A stretch of 40,925 bases of DNA from positions 1 to 40,925 of the forward strand of contig NZ_PDCP01000049.1 in NCBI RefSeq assembly GCF_002553505.1, read 5' to 3'. The notes beneath the pieces were generated by a model. The model was not told the DNA's origin. It worked only from the letters and a program-made list of their open reading frames with translations, and did not search any database. This DNA comes from Mycolicibacterium agri (GTDB taxonomy: Bacteria > Actinomycetota > Actinomycetes > Mycobacteriales > Mycobacteriaceae). The translations under genes were made by a program, and so were the position numbers. Positions 14,697 through 22,548 of this stretch are shown here, in pieces. Positions within the stretch are counted from its first letter, which is position 1. Every line of letters begins with the position of its first letter.

Positions 14697-14927
14697 TTAC
14701 GGCAGCCACTTCCACGGCTTGTCCCAATGGCCGGGCGGCGGCACGAACGGCAGATGGGCGATGTGTCCCGGCGGCGGGACGAACGGCAGGTGACCGATGT
14801 GGCCCGGCGGCGGCACCGGATCCCAGTGCTTGTCGGCCTGTGCGGTCGCGGTGCCGAATCCGAGGGCCCCCACGCCGAGGGCACCGGCCATCACCGCGCC
14901 CGCGACGATTTTCTTCAACGTGTTCAT
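14697..14927 (-). CDS. Secreted protein with VPPPGH repeats
   Basis: This 76-residue protein has a signal peptide (MNTLKKIVAGAVMAGALGVG, cleavage probably after ATAQA) and then a mature part of only ~44 residues built of a 12-residue repeat: VPPPGHIGHLPF, VPPPGHIAHLPF and a diverged third copy, VPPPGHWDKPWK. The start is ATG 14927, with AGGAG six bases upstream; the frame is open ten codons further. The evenly spaced Pro and His suggest an extended, possibly metal-binding or cell-wall-interacting peptide, but that is inference. A strong hairpin follows the gene. Confidence 0.75.
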   Translation of the reverse strand: MNTLKKIVAGAVMAGALGVGALGFGTATAQADKHWDPVPPPGHIGHLPFVPPPGHIAHLPFVPPPGHWDKPWKWLP

Positions 14928-15104
14928 CGTGAACTCCTGTCCACTCGTTTGCGGCACGCCCTACACAACGCTCGACTTGGGTTAGCGCTTCCAGCGCACC
15001 GCGTTCACATGTCGGAGGGTCGGCGGCATCAATCGATGGCCTCAATCCGTCGCGATGCACTCAACGACCCCTCGACAGGTCTGTCGACCCCCGCGGGCCG
15101 ATCG

Positions 15105-15542
15105 TTACGCCGGGCGTGCGGGCTGGGCCCGCAGTGTGTGACTCGGCGCGGTGCCGAACGCCGCCTTGTACGCCAGGCTGAACCGGCCGGCGTGGCTGAA
15201 CCCCCACCGTCCCGCGATCGCGGTGACCGTGTCGTTGGCGGGGTCGGCCGCCTTCAGATCGCGGTGTGCCCGATCGAGGCGTACCCGCCGCAGATACTCC
15301 AGCGGCGTCGTGCCCATGTTACGCCGGAACGCGTATTGCACCGAGCGCGGTGAGACATTTACCGCTGCGGCAATATCTTCCAGCCCGATGTCGGCGTCAG
15401 CGTTGTCCTCGATGAACGCCATTGCATCTCGCAGGATGGGCGGCATTCTCCGCCCGGTGACGTGACCAGCCACTGCTCGCGCACTCCCCTGAATCGGTTG
15501 GTCAAGGTTGGAAAGGATGCGTCCGTATACCCCCCGCCGCAC
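15105..15542 (-). CDS. AraC-family regulator, DNA-binding domain only
   Basis: About 145 residues, of which the last ~110 are an AraC-type double helix-turn-helix: first helix pair IGLEDIAAAVNVSPRSVQYA, linker FRRNMGTTPLEYLRRVRLDR, second pair NDTVTAIAGRWGFSHAGRFS ending in YKAAFGTAPS. Family members usually have a ~150-200 residue sensing domain in front; here only a short leader is available, so the protein is a stand-alone DNA-binding domain or has lost its N-terminus. The start is the GTG at 15542 with TTGGAG nine bases upstream; the frame is open to 15665 and an ATG exists at 15446. It is divergent from clpC2, whose operators lie ~120 bp away. Target unknown. Confidence 0.75.
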   Translation of the reverse strand: MRRGVYGRILSNLDQPIQGSARAVAGHVTGRRMPPILRDAMAFIEDNADADIGLEDIAAAVNVSPRSVQYAFRRNMGTTPLEYLRRVRLDRAHRDLKAADPANDTVTAIAGRWGFSHAGRFSLAYKAAFGTAPSHTLRAQPARPA

Positions 15543-15660
15543 GGACAAAAACTCCAAATTTCGGCGAGCAGACGAGCGAGCAGACGCGTAGGTCTCAGTC
15601 CGCCTGGGCTTTTGCGGGCACGAGCGCCTGCTCGCGCCTGGGAGCAAACCACAGCGGGGC

Positions 15661-15706
15661 GTCAACCACAGGTTGACGGAAAAGGATCGTCAACCTAGAG
15701 TTGACG
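15661..15706. promoter_or_regulatory. Two tandem palindromic operators over the clpC2 promoter
   Basis: GTCAACCACAGGTTGAC (15661-15677) and GTCAACCTAGAGTTGAC (15690-15706) are two copies of the same inverted repeat (GTCAACC-N3-GGTTGAC type), centres 29 bp apart, close to three helical turns. The second contains the predicted -10 TAGAGT (15696-15701) seven bases before the clpC2 ATG, so a protein bound there would block transcription. ClpC2 itself has a helix-turn-helix and is the obvious candidate for autorepression. Confidence 0.75.
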
Positions 15707-15708
15707 GC

Positions 15709-16437
15709 ATGACCGAGCCCGCCAAGATCGCCCACCCCGTCCGACTCGACGACCTCATCGAGGTCATCAAGAACGTGCACTCCGAGCCGCTGGATCAGCT
15801 CACCGACGCGGTGCTCGCGGCCGAATCGCTCGGCGAGATCGCCGACCACCTCATCGGCCACTTCGTCGACCAGGCGCGCCGCTCGGGCGCATCGTGGACC
15901 GACATCGGCAAGTGCATGGGCGTCACCAAGCAGGCGGCGCAGAAGCGGTTCGTGCCCAAGGTCCCCGACTTCGATTCGGGCGCGCTGGACCCGAACGCCG
16001 GCTTCGGCCGCTTCACCCCGCGCGCCCGCAACGTGATCGTCGCGGCGCAGAACAGGGCGCATAAGGCGGGCAACGTCGAGATCACCCCCGACCATCTGCT
16101 GCTGGCGCTGTTCGACAACCCTGACGGGCTGGCGGTCAAGCTCCTGGCCGGGCAGGGCATCGACGCCGCCACCGTGCAGAAGGCGATCACGTTGCCGCCG
16201 CGCACCGACGGCGACACGCCGGCGCTGATCCCGTTCAACGGCCCGGCCAAGAAGGCGCTGGAATTGACCTTCCGCCAGGCTCTTCGGTTGGGCCACAACT
16301 ACATCGGAACCGAGCACATCGTGCTCGCGCTGTATGAGGCCGAGGAGGAGGACGGCCCGCTGCACCGCATCGGCGTCGACCGCGACCGCTTCGAACGCGA
16401 ACTGGTCGCCGCGCTGGAGCAGTTCACGAAGAGCTGA
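15709..16437 (+). CDS. clpC2: ClpC2: HTH plus Clp N-terminal repeat protein
   Basis: This 242-residue protein lacks any AAA+ domain despite its Clp name. An N-terminal helical region contains a sigma-region-4-like helix-turn-helix (ASWTDIGKCMGVTKQAAQKR, 61-80), followed by two Clp_N repeats (~98-150, FGRFTPRARNVIVAAQ and ITPDHLLLALF; ~175-237, FRQALRLGHNYIGTEHIVLA). In mycobacteria the Clp_N part resembles ClpC1's N-terminal domain and ClpC2 is described as protecting against ClpC1-directed antibiotics such as cyclomarin (recalled). The HTH explains how it could repress its own promoter through the two palindromes immediately upstream. Length and position match Rv2667. It marks the start of the conserved block. 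Confidence 0.88.
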   Translation: MTEPAKIAHPVRLDDLIEVIKNVHSEPLDQLTDAVLAAESLGEIADHLIGHFVDQARRSGASWTDIGKCMGVTKQAAQKRFVPKVPDFDSGALDPNAGFGRFTPRARNVIVAAQNRAHKAGNVEITPDHLLLALFDNPDGLAVKLLAGQGIDAATVQKAITLPPRTDGDTPALIPFNGPAKKALELTFRQALRLGHNYIGTEHIVLALYEAEEEDGPLHRIGVDRDRFERELVAALEQFTKS

Positions 16438-16478
16438 TCTCACAGACGCGACGGCCGCGGCGTCTACATGATGTGAGT

Positions 16479-16955
16479 ATGCGACCGTTCGAGAACGTGG
16501 TGGCCGAGCACGGCGCGACCGTGCTGCGCGTGTGCCGAGCGGTCGTCGGACCCGACGACGCTGAGGACGCCTGGTCGGAGACCTTCCTCTCGGCGTTGCG
16601 GGCATATCCCGACCTGCCTGCCGACGCCAACGTCGAGGCCTGGCTGGTGACGATCGCGCACCGCCGCGCCCTCGACGTCGGCCGCGCCAACAGCCGTCGC
16701 GCCGTCCCGGTCGCCTCCCCGCCCGACCGGCCCTCGTCGCGCGCCGATCCCACCGCCAGGTTTCCGGATCTGTGGGCGGCGCTGCAGCGCCTGCCCCGCA
16801 AGCAACGCATGGCGGTCGCCTACCACCACATCGCCGGCCTGCCGTTCGCCGAGATCGCCGCACTTCTCGACAACTCCCCTGACGCCGCCCGCCGCGCCGC
16901 CGCCGACGGCATCAAGACCCTCCGCAAGCTCTACCCCGAGGACGAAACCGCATGA
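16479..16955 (+). CDS. Small ECF-type sigma factor paired with ogt
   Basis: About 158 residues with sigma region 2 (EHGATVLRVCRAVVGPDDAE, then DAWSETFLSALRAY and VEAWLVTIAHRRALDVGRA) and region 4 (LWAALQRLPRKQRMAVAYHH and FAEIAALLDNSPDAARRAAA). Regions 1 and 3 are absent, as in ECF sigma factors. It would direct RNA polymerase to a small regulon; no anti-sigma gene is adjacent. The next gene, an O6-alkylguanine-DNA alkyltransferase, overlaps its stop by four bases (ATGA), so the two are translated together, suggesting a role in alkylation stress. Start chosen at ATG 16479; an in-frame GTG lies at 16473. Confidence 0.85.
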   Translation: MRPFENVVAEHGATVLRVCRAVVGPDDAEDAWSETFLSALRAYPDLPADANVEAWLVTIAHRRALDVGRANSRRAVPVASPPDRPSSRADPTARFPDLWAALQRLPRKQRMAVAYHHIAGLPFAEIAALLDNSPDAARRAAADGIKTLRKLYPEDETA

Positions 16956-17545
16956 GCACCAACCTTTTCGGCGACCTGCATGCCGACGACCAGACGCTGG
17001 GCCGTCTGCATCAACGGCTGGAGCGCGACGCCGCCGCCGACAATCTGCTCGACGTCGCTTACCACACCATCGACAGCCCGGTCGGCCCGCTGCTGCTGGC
17101 CGCGACGACCGTCGGCCTCGTCCGCGTCGCCTACCAGATCGAGGACCACGACGCGGTGCTGACGAATCTGGCGACCACGGTCAGCCCGCGGGTGCTGCGC
17201 GCGCCGGCCCGGTTGGACTTCGTCGCCCGTCAACTCGACGAGTACTTCGCCAAGCGGCGCACCAGCTTCGAGGTGCCCGTCGACCTGCGGCTGGCAGCAG
17301 GGTTCCGCCGCAACGTCATCGAACGCCTGCGCGACATCGGCTACGGCCAGCGACGCAGCTACGCCGCAGTCGCCGCGGCCGTCGGCAGCCCCCGCGCCGT
17401 GCGCGCGGTCGGCACCGCCTGCGCGCACAACCCGCTGCCCGTCGTGATCCCGTGTCACCGCGTGGTGCGCTCCGACGGGTCGACGGGCCAGTACGTCGGC
17501 GGCGCGGCCGCCAAGGCGCGGCTGCTGGCCCTGGAAGCCGCGTGA
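16952..17545 (+). CDS. ogt: Methylated-DNA--protein-cysteine methyltransferase
   Basis: This 197-residue suicide repair enzyme transfers alkyl groups from O6-alkylguanine in DNA to its own cysteine. The active site VIPCHRVV places the acceptor at Cys168; the helix-turn-helix with the recognition region is FRRNVIERLRDIGYGQRRSY and the asparagine hinge is AHNPLP. An extra ~30 residues precede the usual N-terminal domain (which begins near AYHTIDSPVGPLLLA). The start overlaps the sigma-factor stop by four bases. Within the region it belongs to a three-gene insertion between the clpC2 and MPT63-like genes relative to M. tuberculosis. Confidence 0.93.
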   Translation: MSTNLFGDLHADDQTLGRLHQRLERDAAADNLLDVAYHTIDSPVGPLLLAATTVGLVRVAYQIEDHDAVLTNLATTVSPRVLRAPARLDFVARQLDEYFAKRRTSFEVPVDLRLAAGFRRNVIERLRDIGYGQRRSYAAVAAAVGSPRAVRAVGTACAHNPLPVVIPCHRVVRSDGSTGQYVGGAAAKARLLALEAA

Positions 17546-17590
17546 ACCCACATCGGGAATGAAAACGGGCGCGCCGCGGTAGGAAAGCGC

Positions 17591-18013
17591 ATGAAACTCA
17601 ATGACGCGGCGCGGGACCTCATCGGAAACGGTGTCGACGCCACCCTGGTCACGCTCAATCCGGACGGCAGCCCGCAGGCGACCGTCGTGTGGATGGCGCT
17701 CGAATCGACGCCCGACGGCGACGAACTCGTCGCCGCCCACCTCTCCGAGTACCGCAAGACCCGCAACGTCCGCCGCGATCCGCGAGTGGCCGTGACGATC
17801 CTCGGCACCGCCAAACCGGGGCAGCAGACGCCCTACCTGGTGGTCAACGGGACGGCCCGCATCGTCGAAGGCGGCGCCCCCGAACTACTCAAGAAGCTGG
17901 CCACCAGGATGCTCGGCTCTGACGAGCATTTCCCGCCGCAGGATGCGCCGCCGGGGCTGTTGACCCGCGTCCAGATCGAGAAGGTGGGCGGCCTCGGCCC
18001 CTGGGCGTCCTGA
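17591..18013 (+). CDS. PPOX-class F420/FMN-dependent oxidoreductase
   Basis: This 140-residue split-barrel flavin-type protein belongs to the pyridoxamine 5'-phosphate oxidase-like family, which in mycobacteria often uses F420 (Rv1155-like). Typical segments are GVDATLVTLNPDGSPQATVV near residue 15, EYRKTRNVRRDPRVAVTI (~52-70) and PYLVVNGTARIVEGG (~83-97). The substrate is not predictable from sequence. The ATG at 17591 has AGGAAA six bases upstream. It lies 45 bp after ogt and may be cotranscribed with it. Confidence 0.85.
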   Translation: MKLNDAARDLIGNGVDATLVTLNPDGSPQATVVWMALESTPDGDELVAAHLSEYRKTRNVRRDPRVAVTILGTAKPGQQTPYLVVNGTARIVEGGAPELLKKLATRMLGSDEHFPPQDAPPGLLTRVQIEKVGGLGPWAS

Positions 18014-18073
18014 CGGACTCGCTGTCCCCGGTGTCGCGCGTGTGCCATCATGCGAGGCGACTTAGGAGGGGAC

Positions 18074-18565
18074 ATGCGCCGTTGGTTCGTGTTGCTGATG
18101 GCCGCGCTGACGATCACCGGGGGCGTGGCCGCTGCGCCGGCCACGGCGGCCGAGACCCCGATCGGCCGGCTCGGCGAAACGCTGCGGGTCGAGTTCAAGG
18201 GTGTCGTCGCCGACGTCACCGTCCACGACATCCTGCCCTCCCCCGTTCCGCCCGGGTTCGGCTATCCGCCGCGCGCGCCGCGCTATCAGGTGTTTCGGGC
18301 CAACATCACCATCCACGTCGTCGAGACGCCCGCCCCGTATGCGATCGGGATGTCGTTCGTCTTCCGGGGTGTCACGCCCACCGGCGACGCCTACGAGCCG
18401 CGCAACTCCGACGCCCCCGACGCGCTGCAGCACGCCATGATCAACATGCCGACGGGCGCCACGGCCACCGGCGGCGTGTGGTGGGACTGCTACCGCGATC
18501 TGGTGTCCAACGTCGTGCTGGTCGACAAGGTGACGGGGCTGCACCTCGGCCAGTGGAACGTATGA
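18074..18565 (+). CDS. Exported MPT63-like (DUF1942-type) protein
   Basis: This 163-residue protein has a signal peptide (RRWFVLLMAALTITGGVAAA, cleavage near TAA-ET) and a mature beta-rich domain (IGRLGETLRVEFKGVVADVT, YQVFRANITIHVVETPAPYA, VWWDCYRDLVSNVVLVDKVT). Layout and spacing resemble the immunoglobulin-like MPT63/DUF1942 proteins and the position corresponds to Rv2668. Function unknown; a surface or secreted structural or binding role is inferred. The start is ATG 18074, with GGAGGGG three bases upstream; the frame is open eight codons further. Its stop overlaps the start of the acetyltransferase gene by four bases. Confidence 0.8.
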   Translation: MRRWFVLLMAALTITGGVAAAPATAAETPIGRLGETLRVEFKGVVADVTVHDILPSPVPPGFGYPPRAPRYQVFRANITIHVVETPAPYAIGMSFVFRGVTPTGDAYEPRNSDAPDALQHAMINMPTGATATGGVWWDCYRDLVSNVVLVDKVTGLHLGQWNV

Positions 18566-19104
18566 CACACCAGGTCGCGGTTGTGGTCACGGGCGCCGTC
18601 GCCGCCGACCTTCCGGAGTTGGCCCGCGTCGCGGCGATCACCTTCCCGTTGGCGTGCCCGCCGTCGGTGACTCCGGAGAACGTGCAGGCCTTCATCGATG
18701 AGAACCTCACCGAGGCGCGATTCGCCGACTACCTCGACGATCCCGACCGGCAGGTGTTGGTCGCCCGCCATGACGAACGAATCATCGGCTACGCCTTGCT
18801 GATTCGCGGCGTGCTCGATGACGACGGCGTGCAACGTGCGGTCACCGCACGCCCCGCGGTGGAGATTTCGAAGATCTATGTGCTGCCCGACAACCACGGA
18901 TCCGGTGCGGCCGCGGCGTTGATGGCCGAGGCGCTTGAGCGCGCCGGGAAGTCCGACGCCAAGTGCGTGTGGCTCGGGGTGAATCAGCACAACCAACGGG
19001 CGCAACGCTTTTACGCCAAGCACGGCTTTACCATCAGCGGCACCAAGACATTTCGGCTCGGCACCCGCATCGAGAACGACTACGTGATGGTGCGTCCGGT
19101 CTGA
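18562..19104 (+). CDS. GNAT-family N-acetyltransferase
   Basis: This 180-residue GCN5-related acetyltransferase would transfer an acetyl group from acetyl-CoA to an amine. The acetyl-CoA pyrophosphate loop follows ISKIYVLPDNHGSGAAAALM (~108-127), and the C-terminal strand-helix is VWLGVNQHNQRAQRFYAKHG (~140-159), typical of the family. Its substrate is unknown. The ATG at 18562 overlaps the previous stop (ATGA). Its last 25 bases overlap the 3' end of the convergent zapE gene. Corresponds in position to Rv2669. Confidence 0.88.
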   Translation: MTHQVAVVVTGAVAADLPELARVAAITFPLACPPSVTPENVQAFIDENLTEARFADYLDDPDRQVLVARHDERIIGYALLIRGVLDDDGVQRAVTARPAVEISKIYVLPDNHGSGAAAALMAEALERAGKSDAKCVWLGVNQHNQRAQRFYAKHGFTISGTKTFRLGTRIENDYVMVRPV

Positions 19105-20117
19105 GCCGCGGCCGTCAACGCCAGCAGCCGTGACGTCGCCCGCAAATACTTCTTGCGGAAGCCGCCCGCCAGCATCTCGGCACTGAAAATGGTGTCCAGC
19201 TTCGTCCCCGACGCCGTCACCGGAATGCCCGCGTCGTACAGCCGGTCGGTCAGCGACACCAACCGCAGCGCGACGTTCTGATCGTCGATCGGATGCACAC
19301 CGGTGATGAACACCGCCGTAACACCCTCGATCAGCGTGAGATAACGCGACGGATGCATGGTCGCCAAGTGCGCGCACAGGGCGTCGAAGTCGTCGAGGGT
19401 CGCGCCGGGCACGGCCTCGGCGCGCTCGATGACCTCGCTGTCGGTCAGCGGTTCCGGCGCCGGCGGTAGGTCGCGGTGCCGATAGTCGGGACCCTCGATC
19501 CGCACCGTCTCGAAAATGGCTGCCAGCGTGTGGATTTCACGAAGAAAGTCCTGCGCGGCGAATCTGCCCTCCCCCAGTTGCTCGGGCAGGGTGTTTGACG
19601 TCGCCGCGATCGACACCCCGCGCTCGACGAGCTGGGACAGCAGCCGCGAAATCAGCGTGGTGTTGCCGGGATCGTCCAACTCGAACTCGTCGATGCACAC
19701 CACCGCGTAGTCGGCCAACAAATCGATGCACTCGACGAAACCGAAAACACCGGCCAGTTGCGTGAGCTCGCCGAACGTCGCGAACGCCGCAGGCGCGGGC
19801 GAGTCGGCCGAGATCTTGTAGTAGCTCGACGCCAACAAATGCGTCTTGCCGACGCCGAACCCGCCGTCGAGGTAGAGCCCAACACCCGGCAGCGTCTCGC
19901 GCTTGCCGAACAGCTTCTTCTTGCCCGCGCGCCGCGTCACCACCTCGTCGCAGAACCGCAGACACGACTGCACCGCTTGGGCCTGCGTCGGCTCGGCCGG
20001 ATCGGGCTCATAGCTGGAGAAGCTGACGTCGGCGAACGTCGGCGGCGGGTGCAGCTGCGAGATCAGCCGTTCAGGGCTGACGTCGGGGTGGCGGTCCACG
20101 AGTCGGCCCACATGCAT
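19080..20117 (-). CDS. zapE: ZapE/AFG1-like AAA ATPase
   Basis: This 345-residue ATPase is of the AFG1/ZapE family. The Walker A motif is GGFGVGKTH (85-93) and Walker B is VVCIDEFEL (139-147); the sensor-like stretch AATSNTLPEQLGEGRF and the C-terminal segment FAVNSRLTILF-type FRKKYLRATSRLL follow. In proteobacteria the family acts on FtsZ or on membrane proteins; the role in mycobacteria is not established. The ATG at 20117 lies six bases after TAGAGT, a leaderless signature, and is divergent from the RibD-like gene. Corresponds to Rv2670c. Confidence 0.9.
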   Translation of the reverse strand: MHVGRLVDRHPDVSPERLISQLHPPPTFADVSFSSYEPDPAEPTQAQAVQSCLRFCDEVVTRRAGKKKLFGKRETLPGVGLYLDGGFGVGKTHLLASSYYKISADSPAPAAFATFGELTQLAGVFGFVECIDLLADYAVVCIDEFELDDPGNTTLISRLLSQLVERGVSIAATSNTLPEQLGEGRFAAQDFLREIHTLAAIFETVRIEGPDYRHRDLPPAPEPLTDSEVIERAEAVPGATLDDFDALCAHLATMHPSRYLTLIEGVTAVFITGVHPIDDQNVALRLVSLTDRLYDAGIPVTASGTKLDTIFSAEMLAGGFRKKYLRATSRLLALTAAAQTGRTIT

Positions 20118-20123
20118 GCACGA

Positions 20124-20129
20124 ACTCTA
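20124..20129 (-). promoter_or_regulatory. Predicted -10 (TAGAGT) of leaderless zapE mRNA
   Basis: On the minus strand TAGAGT is followed by TCGTGC and the ATG at 20117, with no ribosome binding site. Confidence 0.55.
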
Positions 20130-20151
20130 TCGACGTGCTCCAATCGATCCC

Positions 20152-20934
20152 ATGCCCGACGACGCCGCTGGGACCCAATTCACGGTCCTCGAGCCCGTCG
20201 ACACCTCCGACTCCCTCGACGAGTCCGGGCTGGCGGACCTCTACGCCTATCCCGACGGCCTGCAGTCCTGCTGGGTGCGCGGCAACATGATCGCCAGCCT
20301 CGACGGCGGCGCTACCGCCGACGGCAGGTCGGGCGGGCTGGCGGGCCCCGGCGACCGCGCGGTGTTCACCGTTATGCGGCAACTGGCCGACGTCGTCCTC
20401 GTCGGCGCGGGCACCGTGCGCGCCGAGAACTACTCCGGCGCCCAGTTCAGCCCCGCGCAGCGGCAAGCGCGGCAGCGCCGCGGCCAGGCCGAGGTGCCGC
20501 CCATCGCGGTCGTCACCAACCGTGGCGTGCTCGACCACGACGCCAAGCTCTTCACCCGGACCGAGGTGCCGCCGCTGATCCTCACCTGTGCCGACGCGGT
20601 CGCCGACGCCAGCGGCAGGCTCGGGTCGGTCGCCGAGGTGATCGACGCGTCAGGGCCGCGTCCCGACCGTGTCGACCCCGCTACCGCGCTGAAGATCCTG
20701 GCCGAGCGTGAACTGTTCCGGGTACTCACCGAGGGCGGCCCGCAGCTTCTCGGCGTGCTGATCGCCGACGGTCTGCTCGACGAGTTGTGCCTGACCATCG
20801 CCCCGCTGCTCGTCGGCGGCGAGGCCACCCGCATCGTCACCGGGACCGGCCAGGTGCGCACCGGCATGCGCCGCAGCCACCTGCTCACCGACGACGCCGG
20901 CTACCTGTACAGCCGCTACGTGCGGGGCCGCTGA
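20152..20934 (+). CDS. RibD C-terminal-like reductase (Rv2671-type)
   Basis: This 260-residue protein corresponds to the reductase half of RibD and its dihydrofolate-reductase-like fold: the N-terminal WVRGNMIASLDGGATADGRS, the NADPH-binding VVLVGAGTVRAENY (~81-94) and FRVLTEGGPQLLGVLIADGL (~190-209) near the C-terminus. The deaminase half of RibD is absent. The M. tuberculosis homologue Rv2671 is known to act as a dihydrofolate reductase analogue when overproduced and to be linked to para-aminosalicylate resistance (recalled). The start is ATG 20152; an upstream in-frame ATG at 20116 lies in the divergent zapE start and is less likely. Confidence 0.88.
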   Translation: MPDDAAGTQFTVLEPVDTSDSLDESGLADLYAYPDGLQSCWVRGNMIASLDGGATADGRSGGLAGPGDRAVFTVMRQLADVVLVGAGTVRAENYSGAQFSPAQRQARQRRGQAEVPPIAVVTNRGVLDHDAKLFTRTEVPPLILTCADAVADASGRLGSVAEVIDASGPRPDRVDPATALKILAERELFRVLTEGGPQLLGVLIADGLLDELCLTIAPLLVGGEATRIVTGTGQVRTGMRRSHLLTDDAGYLYSRYVRGR

Positions 20935-20971
20935 CCAGTCCATCGATGCGGTGATCGGTACGGTGGTTGCC

Positions 20972-22540
20972 ATGCATCGGCGTCGCCTGGTCCGTGCCCT
21001 GAGCACCTCGACCGTCGTCGTGTCGGCGTTGCTGGCCGGTTGCGCACCCCTGCTGGCCGCCAATCCGCGGTATGCCACCGACTCCGGGGCACGCCCCCAG
21101 GGGCAGCCGGCCCCCGAGCCGAAGGCCGACGGCCCGCCCGCGGTCGAGTCGCCCAAGAACGACCTTTCCTGGCGCAACTGCACTTCGCAGATCTTCAGCG
21201 AGTCCGCGGTTGATCCGTTGCCCGGCGTCATTCTCGACTGCGCCAGCTATGACGCTGACCTCGACCCGATCGCGGGCGCCACCGGGTCGGTCAGTATCGG
21301 TGTGGTGCGGGCCCGCTCGGTGCAGACACCCGAGAACGCCGGCCCGCTGGTGATGACGACCGGCTCGGACCTGCCGACCTCGGTGCAGCTGCCGGTGTGG
21401 TTGTCGCGCGCGGGCGCCGACGTGCTCAAGAGCAATCCGATCGTGGCGATCGACCGCCGCGGCATGGGCATGTCGAGCCCCATCGACTGCCGCGACATGT
21501 TCGATCGCCAGGAGATGCTGGAGCAGGCGCAGTTCCAGTCGGGCGACGATCCCGTCGCCAACCTCAGCGCCATCACCCAGACGGCGACCACGAACTGCAC
21601 CGACACCATCGCCCCCGGCGACTCGGCCTACGACAACGCGCACGCGGCCGAGGACATCGAACGGCTGCGCGACCTGTGGGACGTCCCTGCACTTGCGCTG
21701 CTGGGCATCGGCAACGGCGCCCAGGTCGCGCTCGCCTACGCGGGTTCACATCCCGACAAGGTGGCGCGGCTGGTGCTCGACTCGCCGCTGCCGGTGGGCA
21801 TCGGCGCCGAGGCCGCCACCGAACAGCGCGTCAAAGGTGAGCAGGCCGCGCTGGACGCCTTCGCCGCACAATGCGCGGCCTCCGACTGCCCGCTGGGGCC
21901 CGACCCCAAGGCGGCCGTCGACGCGCTGCTCGCCGACGCACGCGCAGGCAACGGACCCGGCGGAGCGTCGGTGGCCACCGTCGCCGACGCGATCACCACC
22001 GCGCTGGCCTACCCGCGCGGTGACCGCACCGCCGCCACCAACAGCCTCGCCTCGGCGCTGGCGGCCGCCCGCTCGGGCGACGTGAACCAGCTCAACAACC
22101 TGATCAACCAGGCCGACACGCTGCGCCAGACCGACGGTCAGTTCGTCAACACGTGCAGCGATGCGCTCAACCGGCCCACTCCCGACCGAGTCCGTGAACT
22201 CGTCGTCGCCTGGCCGAAGGTGTATCCGCAGTTCGGCGCTGTCGGCGCGCTGAGCATGGTCCAGTGCCTGAACTGGCCGTCCGGATCGGCGCCGAAAGAG
22301 CCGCAGGACCTGAAGATCCCGGTGCTGCTGATGGGCGTGCAGAACGACCCGATCGTCGGCAACGAGGGCGTCTCACAGGTCGCTGCGACGATCATCAACG
22401 CCGGCACGTCCAGCAAGCGGGTGATCTGGCAGGGCATCGGCCACGGCGCCAGCATCTACTCCGAGTGCGCGCTGGCGCCGATGATCGGCTACCTCGACAG
22501 CGGCAACGTGCCGGAGACCGACACTTACTGCCCCGCCTAG
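20972..22540 (+). CDS. Alpha/beta-hydrolase lipoprotein lacking the nucleophile serine
   Basis: This 522-residue protein begins with a lipoprotein signal (VVVSALLAGC, Cys24), so it should be membrane-anchored outside the cytoplasm. The rest is the S33/TAP-like alpha/beta-hydrolase fold: IVAIDRRGMGMSSPIDC (~157-173), a nucleophile-elbow region ALALLGIGNGAQVALAYAG (~240-258), and a C-terminal TAP-like domain with MGVQNDPIVGN and WQGIGHGASIYS carrying the usual Asp and His. In the elbow the expected G-x-S-x-G reads GIGNG (245-249), so Gly replaces the serine. Either it is an inactive pseudo-enzyme or it uses another residue. Corresponds to Rv2672, annotated as a possible secreted protease. Start ATG 20972, TACGGT seven bases upstream. 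Confidence 0.85.
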   Translation: MHRRRLVRALSTSTVVVSALLAGCAPLLAANPRYATDSGARPQGQPAPEPKADGPPAVESPKNDLSWRNCTSQIFSESAVDPLPGVILDCASYDADLDPIAGATGSVSIGVVRARSVQTPENAGPLVMTTGSDLPTSVQLPVWLSRAGADVLKSNPIVAIDRRGMGMSSPIDCRDMFDRQEMLEQAQFQSGDDPVANLSAITQTATTNCTDTIAPGDSAYDNAHAAEDIERLRDLWDVPALALLGIGNGAQVALAYAGSHPDKVARLVLDSPLPVGIGAEAATEQRVKGEQAALDAFAAQCAASDCPLGPDPKAAVDALLADARAGNGPGGASVATVADAITTALAYPRGDRTAATNSLASALAAARSGDVNQLNNLINQADTLRQTDGQFVNTCSDALNRPTPDRVRELVVAWPKVYPQFGAVGALSMVQCLNWPSGSAPKEPQDLKIPVLLMGVQNDPIVGNEGVSQVAATIINAGTSSKRVIWQGIGHGASIYSECALAPMIGYLDSGNVPETDTYCPA

Positions 22541-22548
22541 TTTTACCC

